64,000 bases of DNA from Taxillus chinensis (taxonomy: Eukaryota > Streptophyta > Magnoliopsida > Santalales > Loranthaceae). Location: contig CM042089.1 of assembly GCA_023512835.1 (NCBI GenBank), forward strand, positions 48,351,504 to 48,415,503, written 5' to 3'. Both the position numbers and the translations under genes were made by a program. Positions 1 through 11,560 of the stretch are shown in pieces. The notes under the pieces were generated by a model. That model saw nothing but the letters and a program-made list of their open reading frames with translations. It was not told the origin of the DNA and did no database searches. Numbering within the stretch: the stretch's first letter is position 1; every line of letters starts with the position of its first letter.

Positions 1-411
1 CTATAAACCGTTCTTTTGCGGGGTTTAGCAGGCGGTAGGTGAAGGCCGAGGAGCTAGGCCCCCGAGGCTGAAAGCTTTATATTATTTCCTTTGTTGTACT
101 CTGGTTTTATGTGTTTGGATTTTGGTTTGGTTTTATTGATGGCTTCATAGGGGTTTTTCCCCGACTGGGTTGTAATGAACATTTAGTCTTTGAAATGAAA
201 TAAAATGAGATGTTGTTATTCAATTTGTGTTTGTGTGCATGGTTTGGGAACAGGAGCATGCCCCTTGGCATGTTAGCCTGATTGTGCAGGTTTGGGACAG
301 CACCCGTGCTAGAAGTCCTTTTAAGGTGCTTGCACCAACCCCTTGTCCCTTCGGGTGCGGGCATGGGCAGTCACTACTCATTTCCAAGTGGAAGGAAATT
401 GGGGCGTGACA
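1..411 (+). repeat. 3' part of a Ty3/gypsy (Tekay-like) LTR
   Basis: The block ends in GGGGCGTGACA, the 3' end shared by the other gypsy LTRs here (27001-27012, 37842-37852, and 16160 on the minus strand). Its last 130 bases (GACAGCACCC, CACCAACCCCTTG, TTCGGGTGCGGGCA) closely match the end of the solo LTR at 37730-37852, so both belong to one family. Position 412 continues directly in the tandem repeats of a copia LTR, so this LTR was inserted into that LTR. Its 5' end lies outside the window, so its TSD cannot be checked; the first five bases after it are AAGGA. Confidence 0.8.
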
Positions 412-556
412 AAGGAACTTACATACGGAGTAAGGAACTTACACACGGAGTAAGGAACTTACATACGGAGTAAGGAACTTACATGCGGAGTAAGGAACTT
501 ACATGCGGAGTAAGGAACCTACATGCGGAGTAAGGAACTTACATGCAGAGTAAGGA
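412..556 (+). repeat. 20-bp tandem array in the copia U3
   Basis: About seven units of CGGAGTAAGGAACTTACATA, with TA, CA and TG variants before CGGAG. The array in the 3' LTR (11921-12175) has the same 20-bp period but more units and a different order of variants. Confidence 0.95.
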
Positions 557-960
557 AGCGCTGACACGAACTAAGGATTCCAGTACTGAATAGATACGGA
601 GTAAGCAACCACTGACACGGAGTAAGGTTCCGAGCTTCATTAACTACGGAGTAAGGAAAATTACACCGGACCAAGAAGACACTGCTCCAACAAAACCGCA
701 TTTAAAGTTATCAGCTCGTGCTGTCCCGATGTAAGACGAATGCATTTAGATCAAGAAGAATCTTACACGTGGATCATCCGGATATGTGGACACAACCTTA
801 ATTGTATCTCGGAACTCACAAAGACACTAATACTCTTCAAATCCAAGATCTTGAGCTCCACAATCCGCAGCAGTCAAGGCGGACAGATTACCGAGGGATA
901 ATTAGTGCGGAACGCATTCCGGAACTTCAAGTTCCAAGGTTGTCTCTTAGGAATGTTTTG

Positions 961-970
961 TATAAATATT
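961..970 (+). promoter_or_regulatory. TATA box of the copia 5' LTR
   Basis: TATAAATATT lies about 290 bp before the LTR end. The transcript would start near 990, which would define the U3/R boundary. AATAAAA at about 1106 could be the polyadenylation signal in R/U5. The same motif is at 12578 in the 3' LTR, and TATAAATA is at 30816 in the related copy. Confidence 0.6.
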
Positions 971-1256
971 CATACTTATACTTCATATATATGTGAGCTT
1001 AAGTGAAAACAAAAAAAAAGGAACTTGGCTAGCGTGTGAGTTCATTGTTGTAAACAGAGTGTAAGAGAGTGTTTGCTTCTATTTTTGTTGTAATCACCTT
1101 GTGATAATAAAACAAAATACTTCCACTATCTGGTTATCTTCCGCAGTGATTCTATCACTTAAACTAGATAAGTCTTTGTGTCTTGAGAGAAAAGAAAGAG
1201 TTTGAATAAGAGCCTATTCACCCCCCCCCCCCTTTAGGCTCCAAGGGACCATCAAG

Positions 1257-1268
1257 TGGTATCAGAGC
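1257..1268 (+). other. Primer-binding site (initiator Met tRNA)
   Basis: TGGTATCAGAGC is the standard complement of the 3' end of plant initiator methionine tRNA. It begins two bases after the LTR and primes minus-strand cDNA synthesis. Confidence 0.95.
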
Positions 1269-1316
1269 AAGTTCTACTTCGTTCTAAGTAGAGATCCCAC
1301 TCTTTCAATCTCAGAA

Positions 1317-2953
1317 ATGGCCGAAGAAAGCAGTATGCTATTCAACACTCGCCTTAACTCCGGAGGTGCACAGGAGCCCATCCCGAATCGAAGCAGCAGT
1401 GAAAATGTCGACCCACCACAACCTGCTGCTGCCGCCGCTTCTCAACCACGGAGTTCTGGGTTTACTCTAACGAAACCGCCCAAATTCACACCTGAGCTTT
1501 TCTCCCAGTGGAAAGCTCGCATGAAGATGTTTATGGTTTGCCATGATCATCTTATGTGGCCATGTCTTCATCAGGAGATTCCAATTCCGATGACTATCGG
1601 AGAACATGGTGTAAGGAGGCCAAAGACCGATCTTGAACTTACCAACGATGAAAGAGCCTGGCGGTGCGCTAGTGAAAAGGCTCGGCTTATGTTACATCGT
1701 CTTTGGATTCCGAGGCTTTCACAGGACGTCCAGGGCCGCACGACAAGAAAAGTCGTTTGGGACAAACCGACAATCCTCTATGAGGGGAGTCGGTCCCAGG
1801 ATGCGAATGTGATCTCGTACTCTCGGACGAACTTTGAGAGTTTTAATCATAAACCGGGCGAATCACTTGAAAGCATCTATCGGAGATTCGGCAAGATCAT
1901 ACTTGAACCGAAGACTGTCAATGAGCATTACTCTCAATCCCCGGATCAATGACAAGTTCTTTCGCTCCTTGCCGGATCGCTACTACTCCAAACAACTCCA
2001 GGATGCAATCGGACAAAAAGCGCGGTATGTTCCCCTTGAAGAACTATATGGAGAGGCTGCGGACTCACGAAGTCAGGTTTAAGTACTCGACAGAGATGAG
2101 AAAATAGCTCGGAAAGAAAAGGGGGTAGCTCTCAAAGCTACAGAATGTCTAAACATACCGAGGAATGATGATACGGACGTATCCGACAATTCGATTCGAC
2201 GAGGAAGAGGAGATAGCCCTTCTTGTCAAATCCTTTGAGCGATTCCTACGGAAAAGCAGAAAAGGGATCGAAGACGCTCATCATCATCGTTCCAACGGAA
2301 GGAGCGACAGGAGTCCAGTTCCCAGGAATGTTTCAACCGTGGGAAAACCGGTCACTGGGCCAAGGAATGCAAGTCCAAAGCAAAGGTGGCCGAGAAAAGT
2401 GACAAGGTAAATCCTCGCCGCTCCACCTCGGATAACAGCAAGAGCAAGAGAAAGGCGCTCGTGACAAAATACATGAGTGGCTCGGAAGAAGAGGAGGAAT
2501 CCTCGGATGATGAGCCGACCATTAAGCCGAACGTCCGCCTCATGGCAAATGCCGAGGTACCTTCTATCTCCGAGCTCCTGAGTAAATTAGAATCTCTTAC
2601 TATTGCATGTGATCATGAAAAGAATGAGAGACTAATAATTACTCAAATGTACAAAGATATGGAAAGTCGGAATAAACGTCTCGAATTTACTATTAATAGA
2701 CTCGAAAAGGACGTCGGCGACTTCGAGAGGAAAGGAAGCTTGGTATCATGATCTAAGAGCTGAAAATCATTTGTTAAATACCAATCTTTCAGGCCTAAAA
2801 GTTATAGTGAAAAGACTCGAAAATGAACTGGAACAGGAAAAGGAAATAAATCGTAAGTGGCTAAAATCCGGGGAAATAGCCTCTACCTTTAGGACCGACC
2901 CTGACGACATTCGAGTCAAACCAGGCCTAGGTTCGAACCATCAACCTCCATAG
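1317..2953 (+). pseudogene. Copia gag (capsid, zinc knuckle, coiled coil), frameshifted
   Basis: Translation from the ATG at 1317, after the PBS leader, gives a copia capsid. A disordered Pro/Ala-rich start is followed by motifs such as FTPELFSQWKARMKMFM and, in another frame (1834-2082), NFESFNHKPGESLESIYRRF. A zinc knuckle follows at 2329-2370 (CFNRGKTGHWAKEC). Its second Cys codon is CGT (Arg) at 2338-2340, so the CX2CX4HX4C finger is broken. A charged coiled coil follows (about 2560-2900; SELLSKLESL, HEKNERLIITQMY), which is typical of Sirevirus gag. The coding sequence runs through at least three frames. An inverted copy of the coiled-coil part is at 31161-31376. Gag would form the virus-like particle. 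Confidence 0.85.
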
Positions 2954-3061
2954 CTCAAGCTACCGAGTGTCCTCCGGATTTCACTCCTAAACTAACCAAC
3001 TTATATCCTGTTAGTACATCTAAACCGTTGGATGGTTTCATTTCAGGTGGCACCATAGTAT

Positions 3062-3667
3062 ATGATTGTGGGACGAGAGGTCACATCTGCACTTCCCGAA
3101 GCGGTAGCACCCGTAACTAAAGATGAAGGGAAGGCTGCTGCAGTTAAAGCCAAAACCGTAGCACCCAAAAAGAAAGACAAGGCTAAGGCCGACGCATTTA
3201 GGGCCAAGAGCGCGTCACCCAAACGTAATGGATTAGGCCACAGGGAACGAGTAGAAAAAGCTGTAAAATCTAAGAGACCTGTATCCCCTGTTTGTACTTC
3301 ACATTATAGTGTCTGTTCCATCTGTAGGGAAATGGGTCATTATCACTATGAATGTTGGAGTCTATCCGATAGCTGGCTTTGTAATCAATTTCAATCAAAT
3401 AAAGATCAGTTTAATAAAAGGGGTTCTTCGAGCAAAACAAGATCTAAATCTAAAAGGAGTGTCTCTCCCAAGAAAACCCAAACAAAAGAAGCATTTGAAA
3501 CTAACAAGTTAATGTCAACGTGGAAAGCTAAGAGTCCTAACAAAATTAAATCCGTAAATGTTGACAATCTGCTGCTCACTCTAACCGCCCGAAACAAGTT
3601 TGGGCACCAAAAGTGTAAACCGTTGTCTTTCAGGAGCATCTCTGGAATGAATTGCCGGATCACTTGA
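3062..3667 (+). pseudogene. Copia Lys-rich linker with second zinc knuckle
   Basis: One continuous frame links gag to protease. It is rich in Lys, Ala and Ser with repeated SPK-type motifs. At about 3310-3355 it contains CSICREMGHYHYEC, an intact CX2CX4HX4C knuckle. Sirevirus and related copia polyproteins have a second knuckle of this kind just before the protease. Just upstream, at about 3067-3090, another frame reads YDCGTRGHIC, probably the remains of another metal-binding motif. In a working element this part would belong to the gag-pol polyprotein and bind RNA. It is followed immediately by the protease active site. Confidence 0.7.
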
Positions 3668-3684
3668 AGTTAAAGATCAATCAA

Positions 3685-4021
3685 AGCAAGTGGATCCTTG
3701 ATAGTGGATGCTCCTGGACATATGACGGGTGACCAGGACTCGCTTGTAGAAGTTAATGATAAACAAGGTCCATCCGTTTCATATGGCGACAACAAAAAAG
3801 GTAAGACTGTCGGGTATGGCACTTTAACTAACGGTTGTGTATCAATCACTAAAGTTGCACTAGTCGAAGGTTTAAAGCATAATTTGCTAAGTGTCGATAA
3901 ACTATGTGACAAAGGATTTCTTGTTTCCTTTTTGTCCAACACCGTACAAGAAGAGAAAACTTATCCGGAGATGTTAAGTTATCCGGATCAAGAGATGGGG
4001 ACATATATTCCGTGGTCTTAA
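3685..4021 (+). pseudogene. Copia aspartic protease, frameshifted
   Basis: KWILDSGCS at about 3686-3712 contains the catalytic D-S-G of retrotransposon aspartic proteases. The family normally continues straight into H-M-T-G-D. Here that continuation (GHMTGDQDSL) is in another frame starting near 3712, so an indel separates the active site from the rest. The remaining fold is recognisable to about 3955 (VSYGDNKKGKTVGYGTL, HNLLSVDKLCDKGF). The protease would cut the polyprotein. With this frameshift it cannot be made intact. Confidence 0.85.
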
Positions 4022-4059
4022 GAAATAATTCTTCGACCCCGTATGCTTCCTCACGAAAG

Positions 4060-5000
4060 CAACGGATGAAGATAGTTGGTTATGGCACTAGCGATGCGCA
4101 CATTTAAATTTTAAGACTTTGTCTAAATTGGCGTCACTTGATCTTGTCACCTGGTCTACCCAAACTCAAGTTCTCCAGAGACACTCTGTCGAGAATGCCA
4201 ACTTGGTAAACAGACCAAACACGACTTTAAGAGCAAATCAGTTAACTCAATAACTGCTCCTCCGCAACTTCTTCATATGGACCTATGTGGTCCTATATCG
4301 GTTTCATCACTAGCAGGTGCGAGATATACTCTTGTGGTTATCGATGATTACACCAGATACACATGGGTGATGTTCCTGAAATCAAAGGATCAAACTTTTG
4401 AACATCTTGTAGATCTCTTCAACTGGATAAGCAACTCACAAGGATCGAGCATTAAATGCATCAGGAGTGATCATGGTACGAATTTGACTTTTCAGAAATG
4501 AGATCATATTGTTCGAATAGGGCATACAAGATGACTTCTCTGCTCCCGAACCCCACAACAAAATGGGGTAGTCGAGCGCAAGAATCGAACTTTAGTTGAA
4601 GCTGGTAGATCCATGTTAGCAGGGGGCAATGCTTCCTCTCGCCTATGGGCTGAAGCCGTGTCCACTGCCCGCTATGTTCGGAACGGAACTCTAATAAATA
4701 AATCTACCATGAAAACACCCTATGAGATGTGGAGAGGACGAAAACCTTCAATTTCACATTTCAGAGCCTTTGGGTGTACTTGCTATATATCTTGATAAAT
4801 GGCAAAGAGACCCGGAATAAATTTGAACCAAAATCGATGATGGGATTTTTGTCGGGTACTCACTTCATAGCAAGGCTTATCGGGTCTTCAATAGAAAACT
4901 TTTTAAAGTTGAAGAATCTATCCATGTAACCTTTGATGAAACTAATCTTGTTTGGTCAAAAGTCGGTCCTTCAAATTCCACTATGCAGGTCATGGACAGC
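4060..5000 (+). pseudogene. Copia integrase (zinc and catalytic domains), broken
   Basis: The order is pre-integrase zinc region (about 4080-4220, CRECQLGKQTKHDF), then catalytic core (4265-4500: PPQLLHMDLCGPISVSSLAG, VVIDDYTRYTWVMFLKSK, IKCIRSDHGT). It holds the first and second acidic residues in MDLCGP and SDHGT. A stop interrupts at 4501. The third part, with the catalytic Glu, resumes in other frames at 4550-4600 (QQNGVVERKNRT) and 4613-4795 (TPYEMWRGRKPSISHFRAFG). Integrase joins cDNA to host DNA. Its position before RT marks the element as Ty1/copia. At least two frameshifts and two stops are visible. Confidence 0.9.
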
Positions 5001-5399
5001 AACGTCGATTACTCGAAGTTTATGAATATTCCTGCTACACATCCTGACCGGTATCCTGACCAACCACGTGGCATCAGCGAAACACAACGAAATTCTATGG
5101 ATGATGCTACGGATGACTCGACTCCGGACTACCATTTAGCTCCGGACAAACTCCTACGGATACACAAAATTCCGGAGCACTTTCAAGTCCGTCCGGACTA
5201 GTTAACACTGGAAGAAATAGTGTTGAAGAACCAACTAGTTCATCCGTACCTCTAAATACGGAAACATCTACTCCGGACGAAGCTCAACCAGTCGATACAA
5301 CTGAACCACCCAATCTGGAAGAGCTTCAAATTGTTCAAGATCAACCAACACACGCACGGAATTATAGATGGACCCGAAACCATCCCTCGGATCAAGTGA

Positions 5400-6325
5400 T
5401 TGGTGATCCTACTTGTTGGTGTAAGAACAAGAGCAGCCACCTCTAACATGAGTCTTTACTCATGCTTTCTATCTCAAATAGAACCAAAGGTGGTAGATGA
5501 AGCTCTTCAAGATTCAAACTGGATAGAGGCCATGCAAGAAGAGCTGAATCAATTTAAGAGAAATAATGTGTGGACCTTAGTACCAAGGCCTAAGTCTCAG
5601 CAAGTCATTGGCGTTAAATGGGTGTTCCGGAACAAGCTTGATACGGATGGAATAGTAATCCGGAACAAAGCCAGGACCGGTAGCCAAAGGATATCGTCAA
5701 GAAGAAGGAATAGATTATGATGAAACCTTTGCTCCGGTCGCAAGACTTGAGGCAATCCGAATGTTTCGGCGTATGCTTCATATGAAAACTTCATAGTTTA
5801 TCAAATGGACGTCAAGAGCGCATTCCTGAATGGAGACCTTCAAGAGGAGGTGTATGTTGAACAACCTCCCGGCTTCATTGAACCTAAGACAGGACATCTT
5901 GTCTACAAGCTCTATATGGTTTGAAGCAAGCTCCAAGAGCCTGGTACGACACACTGTCAGAATTCCTACTTGCTCATAACTTCCAAAAAGGGAAGATAGA
6001 CACCACCCTATTTCTACGACAAGAGAAAGGACACACTCTGATCGTACAAATATACGTGGACGATATCATTTTCGGATCAACGAATCCGAAGCTTTGTGAA
6101 GAGTTTGCTAAGTTGATGATAGGCAAGTTTGAAATGAGCATGATGGGAGAACCGTCCTACTTCCTTGGAATTGAAGTCAAACAATTAAAGGAAGGAATCT
6201 TTATCAATCAGGCTAAGTACACTCGCGATCTTATTAAGAAGTTTGGTATGGAAGGTTCATCTCCCGTCAAAACTCCAATGCCTGTCGGTGCCAAGTTAGA
6301 TCCGGATGTGGACGGCATATCGTAA
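5400..6325 (+). pseudogene. Copia reverse transcriptase, frameshifted
   Basis: This is the RVT_2-type polymerase. The N-terminal part is at 5485-5690 (EALQDSNWIEAMQEELNQF, NNVWTLVPRP, VIGVKWVFRNKLDTDG). The middle part at 5690-5920 is in shifted frames ([11 protein letters not shown] region, then YQMDVKSAFLNGDLQEEVYV). The C-terminal part is the clean frame 5921-6325 (KQAPRAWYDTLSEFLL). The catalytic YVDDIIFGST lies at about 6053-6083. Reverse transcriptase copies element RNA into cDNA. At least two frame changes (near 5690 and 5910) and a stop at 6325 make it non-functional. Confidence 0.92.
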
Positions 6326-6394
6326 ATGTAACCGACTACGAGAGGATGATCGGATCCTTGCTTTATCTTTACACAAGTCGCCCAGACATTATGT

Positions 6395-6996
6395 TTGCAA
6401 CTTGCATTTGTGCTCGATATCAGCAAATCCCAAGGAGTCACATATGCTTCATGTAAAACGGATATTAAGGTATCTCAAAGGGACGATGAATTTGGGCCTC
6501 TGGTACCCAAAGGAGTCCAACTTCACCTTATCCGGGTACTCGATGCCGACTTCGCTGGATGTCGCATCGACAGGAAAAGCACAAGCGGTACGTGTCGGTT
6601 TCTTGGAAATAGATTGATCTCATGGTTCAATAAGAAGCGAATTCCGTATCAACTTCTACTGCTGAGGCGGAATATATATCTTTGGAAGTTCTTTGCGCAT
6701 GCCTACTTTGGATGCAAAGTCAACTTACCGACTACGGATTCACCATGTCCTCTATTCCACTTTACTGTGACAACACTAGTGCAATTGCCATCAGCAACAA
6801 TCCTGTCATGCATCCTAAGACGAAGCACATTGAGGTCCGATATCACTTCATACGCGATCATGTTCTCAAAAACCATATTTCACTGGAACATGTTGCCACT
6901 GAAGATCAATTAGCAGACATATTTACAAAGCCCCTACCCGATGCGAGGTTTTCTGAACTACTCTTCCGACTAGGTATGCTCGACTTCTCTGCATAG
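6395..6996 (+). pseudogene. Copia RNase H, frameshifted
   Basis: The C-terminal RNase H of a copia polyprotein, spread over two frames. The first part (about 6540-6645) has DADFAGCRIDRKSTSGTCRF, the conserved D-x-D-W/F-A-G and STSG signature. The second (6682-6996) has SIPLYCDNTSAIAISNNPV, HPKTKHIEVRYHFIRDHV and EDQLADIFTKPL, the usual C-terminus. The stop after DFSA at 6996 ends the polyprotein. RNase H removes RNA from the RNA-DNA hybrid and helps create the polypurine primer. Confidence 0.9.
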
Positions 6997-8663
6997 TTTC
7001 TCATTTGAATTACACAACAAGATATTTACTCACAGACCATGCATTGTATGTTTACCGAAAGTAGTAAAAACTCTCTGCTGTATTGCTGATCATACTTATT
7101 GTTCAACGGTTTCATGCTTCGATATTAATCTCAACCTCATTATGGGAGGATGCTTGCGTTTCCCGATCAAGTCGTTTAAAGCTAACATAATTACAGATTA
7201 TATGATTTACCTCAGTCGGATTCATGATCTTCACATCCATTAATCACCACATAACCAAAGCATGCTCATTTAGATTACTCTATTAAAATGCATAGTTGAA
7301 GAAGTGAAATGGGCTTGCTTGGAATGCCTGGTGGATGAATACACAAACGCATTCTCGATCAGCTTCAAGTATAGTTTTCTAATAAGATAGACAGTCTTGA
7401 ACTACAAATTGGAACGGTCAACCGAGAGGATTGCACAATCTACGGGGGAGAAAATGCTTTATATTTTATTCAGGAATACCCCCCGTATATGTCTCATGAC
7501 CTTTTGCCTTGATCGTCTATCCGAGGGGGAGCTTTTCATTGAGAGGATTAAATGATCTACGGGGGAGCAGCAATGAACCCCTAATATGTCTCGGATTCTC
7601 CCTCCTCTACGCTGTTACTTCCGGATCTGACTGGACATGCTGTTTTAAATCGGAAAAGTGGCATGTGTGGATGTATTTTCTTTCTTCAACCATGCATTTT
7701 AATCGACTAATCATCTGCATTCTTTTGACATGTGTTCACCTTATCATTTCACACTCATGAATCCTAATGAAGCCAAATCATATGATCTTTAATTAATCTT
7801 AGCTACGCTTATTCGGCAAGACGGTTTCGTTATGTTGACCTATATGAACCTGTGTATTGCTATCGACATATGCCCTAATTCGGTAATATTGATCACTTTC
7901 ACATTGCGTACGTCTACTACATTCTTAGCCATGCATGAGTTCTGTTTCTTATTAGTTCGGATTATGTTGTTTTTCACCGATTATCTTCTCTAATCCGTAC
8001 TAATCCTTGCCTGTTAAGCTTTTGTATTTTCGGTATATCTTTATTTAGCTACAGGTTCAGATTTTCTTTGCAACCATATTGATAAATCCAGTCCATAGTC
8101 TCGGATTTGAAGTGTTGTGGTACTTCTCTTCTCTTCGACTTATTGATCGCAAAGGAATCTACTCTACATTCTCACCAAACTCGTTTATGACGGACAAGGT
8201 CTATTATTCATCCGGATACTCTTTCTCGAATATTATTAACTCCGGATGAGTGTCGGCTCTTTCCTCCGGACTCGACTTTGTTCAATTGTGACAATCCACG
8301 TATACTCATATGTCGCATGCTTTTGAGGAGGAATAATGATGATTCATTAAATGCCTATCTCGGGTTGCACATACACTTCTCCTGGATGGCAACCAGCTGT
8401 AATCTCTACTTGGTCATGCGGTCTCCACGACATCGTATTATTCGGAGACGCCTCGATATCCAGGACAAATGACATCGGCATGTCGCGCGGGTCCCCACCT
8501 AACTCCCACATTCCTAGACCCGCTGACATTTGCGGACTCGGTCTTATATGTTCCGATCATTCTGCGGAGCACGAGTATTGCTCATTTCAAATCCCTAACT
8601 CTCTCGTTGCTCCTTCTCTGTCAAGACCTCACCTTTCCTCTTTCCCTTCCCATCAAATCTGCA
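6997..8663 (+). other. Non-coding spacer between RNase H and the extra ORF
   Basis: No reading frame of note occurs here. It holds the G-rich tracts at 7443-7566 and otherwise AT-rich sequence with scattered TCCGGA/CGGATT motifs. A long spacer here is a usual feature of Sirevirus elements. Confidence 0.7.
7442..7568 (+). promoter_or_regulatory. Cluster of three internal polypurine tracts
   Basis: Three similar tracts: ACGGGGGAGAAAA at about 7442, CGAGGGGGAG at about 7521, and ACGGGGGAGCAG at about 7559. Two of the three are preceded by CTAC or TCTAC. Sirevirus genomes are known for repeated PPT-like motifs between RNase H and the 3' LTR. They may prime plus-strand DNA, but that role is inferred. 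Confidence 0.75.
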
Positions 8664-11427
8664 ATGGCACCCAGAATCTTTCTTTCCGGCGTTACTCCTG
8701 GCCATCTAGTTGATTGGAATGTTGTTTCGATCCTCCGGATTGGTTTCTCCCACTTCGCCCTCTTCTTGAAGCCTCGCACATACTCAACCTGGTCTCCAAT
8801 CCCATCGATCTTCTTATCGATGACATTCTTGAGTATTACCAACGGATTAGTTGCACCAAAGATTCCATAACCTCTTATGTCCGCGGTGAATCCATCGTCA
8901 TCACTCCGGCCGTTCTCCGCGCCGCTCTTCACCTTCCTCTTGGTGAACCACAACGTCCGGATGCCGAACCGATGGCGGCTTCTATGGGGTGCACGATCAA
9001 AGGAAAGGAATACAAGGTGAAATCCTTCCAGGGTCGTTATCGATGTATGGCGACTATTCTAAGTCGATGCCTACCTGGCTTGCACATCCGCCCTGGACTC
9101 GGTTCCGTACGATCTTCTACCGGCCATGTACGGCGTCTTTGAAGGTCTTCCAATGGATTGGGGTATGTTCTTATTTCGTTTGCTACAAAATGGTCCCAAA
9201 AACCATTCCTTCGGGCGCATCCTCAGCATTGTCTTTCGGCATCTTCGTCCGGACCATTTCGCCCAAGTTGATGGTGTCTCGTTTCCCTCGGCTCTTTACC
9301 TTCGTCACCTTACGCCGGACGGGAACATGACCGCTCGCCGACCCACCGTAGCTCTCCGCGTTCTCCCTGCCCCGGAACAACAAGGCGGCTACGTTGGTGA
9401 CCCCTCCGACGCCCAAGCCCACGAGGTCGGTTCGCACACCGATCCTCTCGGATTCGGTCCGTTCTTGCGCCCTCCCACTCACAGGCCTCCCGACCCAAGC
9501 GTCCATGCTCGAACCATCCGAGGTTGCGGGGCCCTCTCGGCGCAATGCGTCTAAAGCCGTTTCCTCCGCCCCCTCTGCTGCTGATGTCCCCACTCCCTCT
9601 CCTTCCGCTATAGCTGCTGCGGTTGATACCGCTGTTGCCGTCGCCACCGCTGATGTCCCGGCTGCTTCTCCAGGAAGCCCCCTTGCCTCCTCTACCTCAA
9701 CCCCGAGATTACCTTGACCATCTCTCCGCCGTCACCTTAACGGACCTCGGCTCCGTTTCAGCCTAGCCCACACCTCTTCCATTCCCGACACCGATCTCCG
9801 GGTGTTTTACACCCGTAATACCCAATCCCCGGAGACTATGATCATCCGGAATCCGGACCACGGCTTTCTTACGCCGGCCGCCATTCCCGATGTGTCGTTC
9901 CCTACACCCTCCGGCCCGGTCCCCTGCTACCCGAAGTCCTTCTACCGCTAAGGCTGGACCCTCTTCTCCTGCCGCCGCGATTCCCGTGGTTGACTTGTCT
10001 GGTCAAAGCGGGTCTCTTGCTCCGGATGCCTCCAATGCTCCGGATGCCTCCGAAGCTCCGGATGCCTCGATGCTCCGGATGCTCCTTCTTCTGCTTACTC
10101 TCTGCGGACTCCTCTGCCCACCGCACTCCTGCTCCTGTTCATGCGGGGGAGTCCTCCAAAGCTCCAGAGTTAGCACTTGGGCGTGCCTCGTTTGGCACGG
10201 TCCACTCCGATGTTGTGCTTTCCGCTCAGCTGGACCGCCATGCCCACGCTCATAGTGCCCAAATTTCCGCCATTGCTGCCAAAGTTGATGCCCTCGGCGC
10301 CCAACTACTCTCCGCCCTCACTGACTCCTCCACTTCCATTGAGCAGAAAATGGATCTTGTCGCCACCTCCGTTCATTCACTATCTACTTCCTTCGCGGAT
10401 CTGGCGCATACGATAGCTCGTCCTCCCGTTGCTTCCCGGCGATCCGCCAAACCGGGGGAGAAAGTGTCATCCGATCCGTCTACTCCTTCGCCCCACAACC
10501 ATTTTCCCCGGACCGAGAAGCGGCCCGCCACTTCGGTGCTTCAGGGGAGTTCAAATTCCCAAACGAAGCCGCTTCTCTCAACCAAGCTCCTCTACCGCAC
10601 CTCGAGCTCCTCCTCCATCCTCCTCATCCGCAGCTGATACCTTCCTCCCATCCTATGCGGAGTTTGACCCGTCTCGATGCGGATGGAAGCTTGCGCAAGG
10701 CAATGAAAGCCTATCCTGCGTCTTCTGTGAGAGAAGATGTCTTTCCGAAATGTATCCTTTCTCTCCGGCCGACATTCGGACTCTTTGTTCGGAGAAAGGA
10801 CTCTTTACTACGAAGACATTGACAACTTCTCGAGGGCTGCTAAGATGGAGATGAGGCTGTTTCCATCTCTTTACGAAGATGGGCACTTGTTTGAAGTCTG
10901 CCATGTTGGAATGAGGGCTATCTTCCCAGTGTGGAGTTAATTCAGACTTACATTGACGGAACTGCGAGGATAGCAAGCCATGGAAAACTCTCTCAACCAT
11001 CCTCATTCCATACCGGATCATGTCGCCACACTTCATGATGGCTGTCTTCATGATTCGGTCCAAGCGAGATGATTCTCATCGATTCTCATCAGGTTGTGGA
11101 GCACTTCGTTAGGAAGAATCAATGGGAACCTCTGTGTCTCGGACTAACCGAAGCCGTGAAGAAAGCCGGATTATATGAAGAGTTGGGTATCACACCCCTG
11201 CGTTCAACCGAGAAACTCAAGGCGACATTCCGGGGCAAGAAGCAAGTGCCACAACAAGCCGGATGGAGATAGGCTGCGGAGCCTTTGTTTGTCATTTCAT
11301 CAAATCGTTCTTAATCGTGGACAAACATTGGAGCCAACACTCCACCTTTACGATGCAGCAGACAATGGAGCTAAGAGAGAAGGCAGCAACTATGATCTTC
11401 AAGTATAGTAAGCCTTATGTACCTTAG
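8664..11427 (+). pseudogene. Sirevirus-type extra 3' ORF (env-like / plant transposon-associated protein), frameshifted
   Basis: The ATG at 8664 opens MAPRIFLSG. The frame changes near 8715, after which 8714-9030 reads ISCTKDSITSYVRGESIVIT and LRAALHLPLGEP. Another frame at 9126-9300 reads YGVFEGLPMDWGMFLFRLLQ and GRILSIVFRHL. These fit the plant 'putative transposon protein' domain seen in many retroelement accessory ORFs (from memory of the family, not searched). A Pro/Ala/Ser-rich linker (9300-10150) follows, then a helical region with regular hydrophobic spacing (10200-10420; SAQISAIAAKVDALGAQLL), and a C-terminal domain (10640-11427) ending KYSKPYVP. A second copy of the C-terminal part is at 27013-27604. 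Several indels break it. Function unknown; older literature calls such ORFs env-like. Confidence 0.65.
10018..10084 (+). repeat. Short tandem repeat coding Ala-Pro-Asp-Ala-Ser units
   Basis: About four imperfect units of GCTCCGGATGCCTC, 12-15 bp apart, inside the linker of the extra ORF. They encode APDAS-like repeats. Confidence 0.8.
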
Positions 11428-11560
11428 TGAAAAATCAGTATTAAGGCTGATTTGTATTTTGTTGCTGATTAATGAAATTGGTTGTGTTGCGCATTTCGTA
11501 TGATATTCTTTTGCATCGCTTACCAGGATCAGATTACAAAGGGTTTGGGCATATCCATAA

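Larger units (their letters stand above)
412..1254 (+). repeat. 5' LTR of the copia element, lacking its first ~450 bp
   Basis: It matches the 3' LTR at about 12030-12872. The single-copy part (541-1254) shows roughly a dozen differences in about 710 bp by eye, four of them clustered at 580-588. It ends CCATCA two bases before the primer-binding site. Near its end is a run of 12 C (1221-1232). The LTR start is missing because of the gypsy LTR at 1-411. Confidence 0.9.

Noticed and set aside
412..556. CRISPR-like array (regular repeats)
   Set aside because: The 20-bp units are contiguous with no unique spacers, and the DNA is plant LTR sequence.
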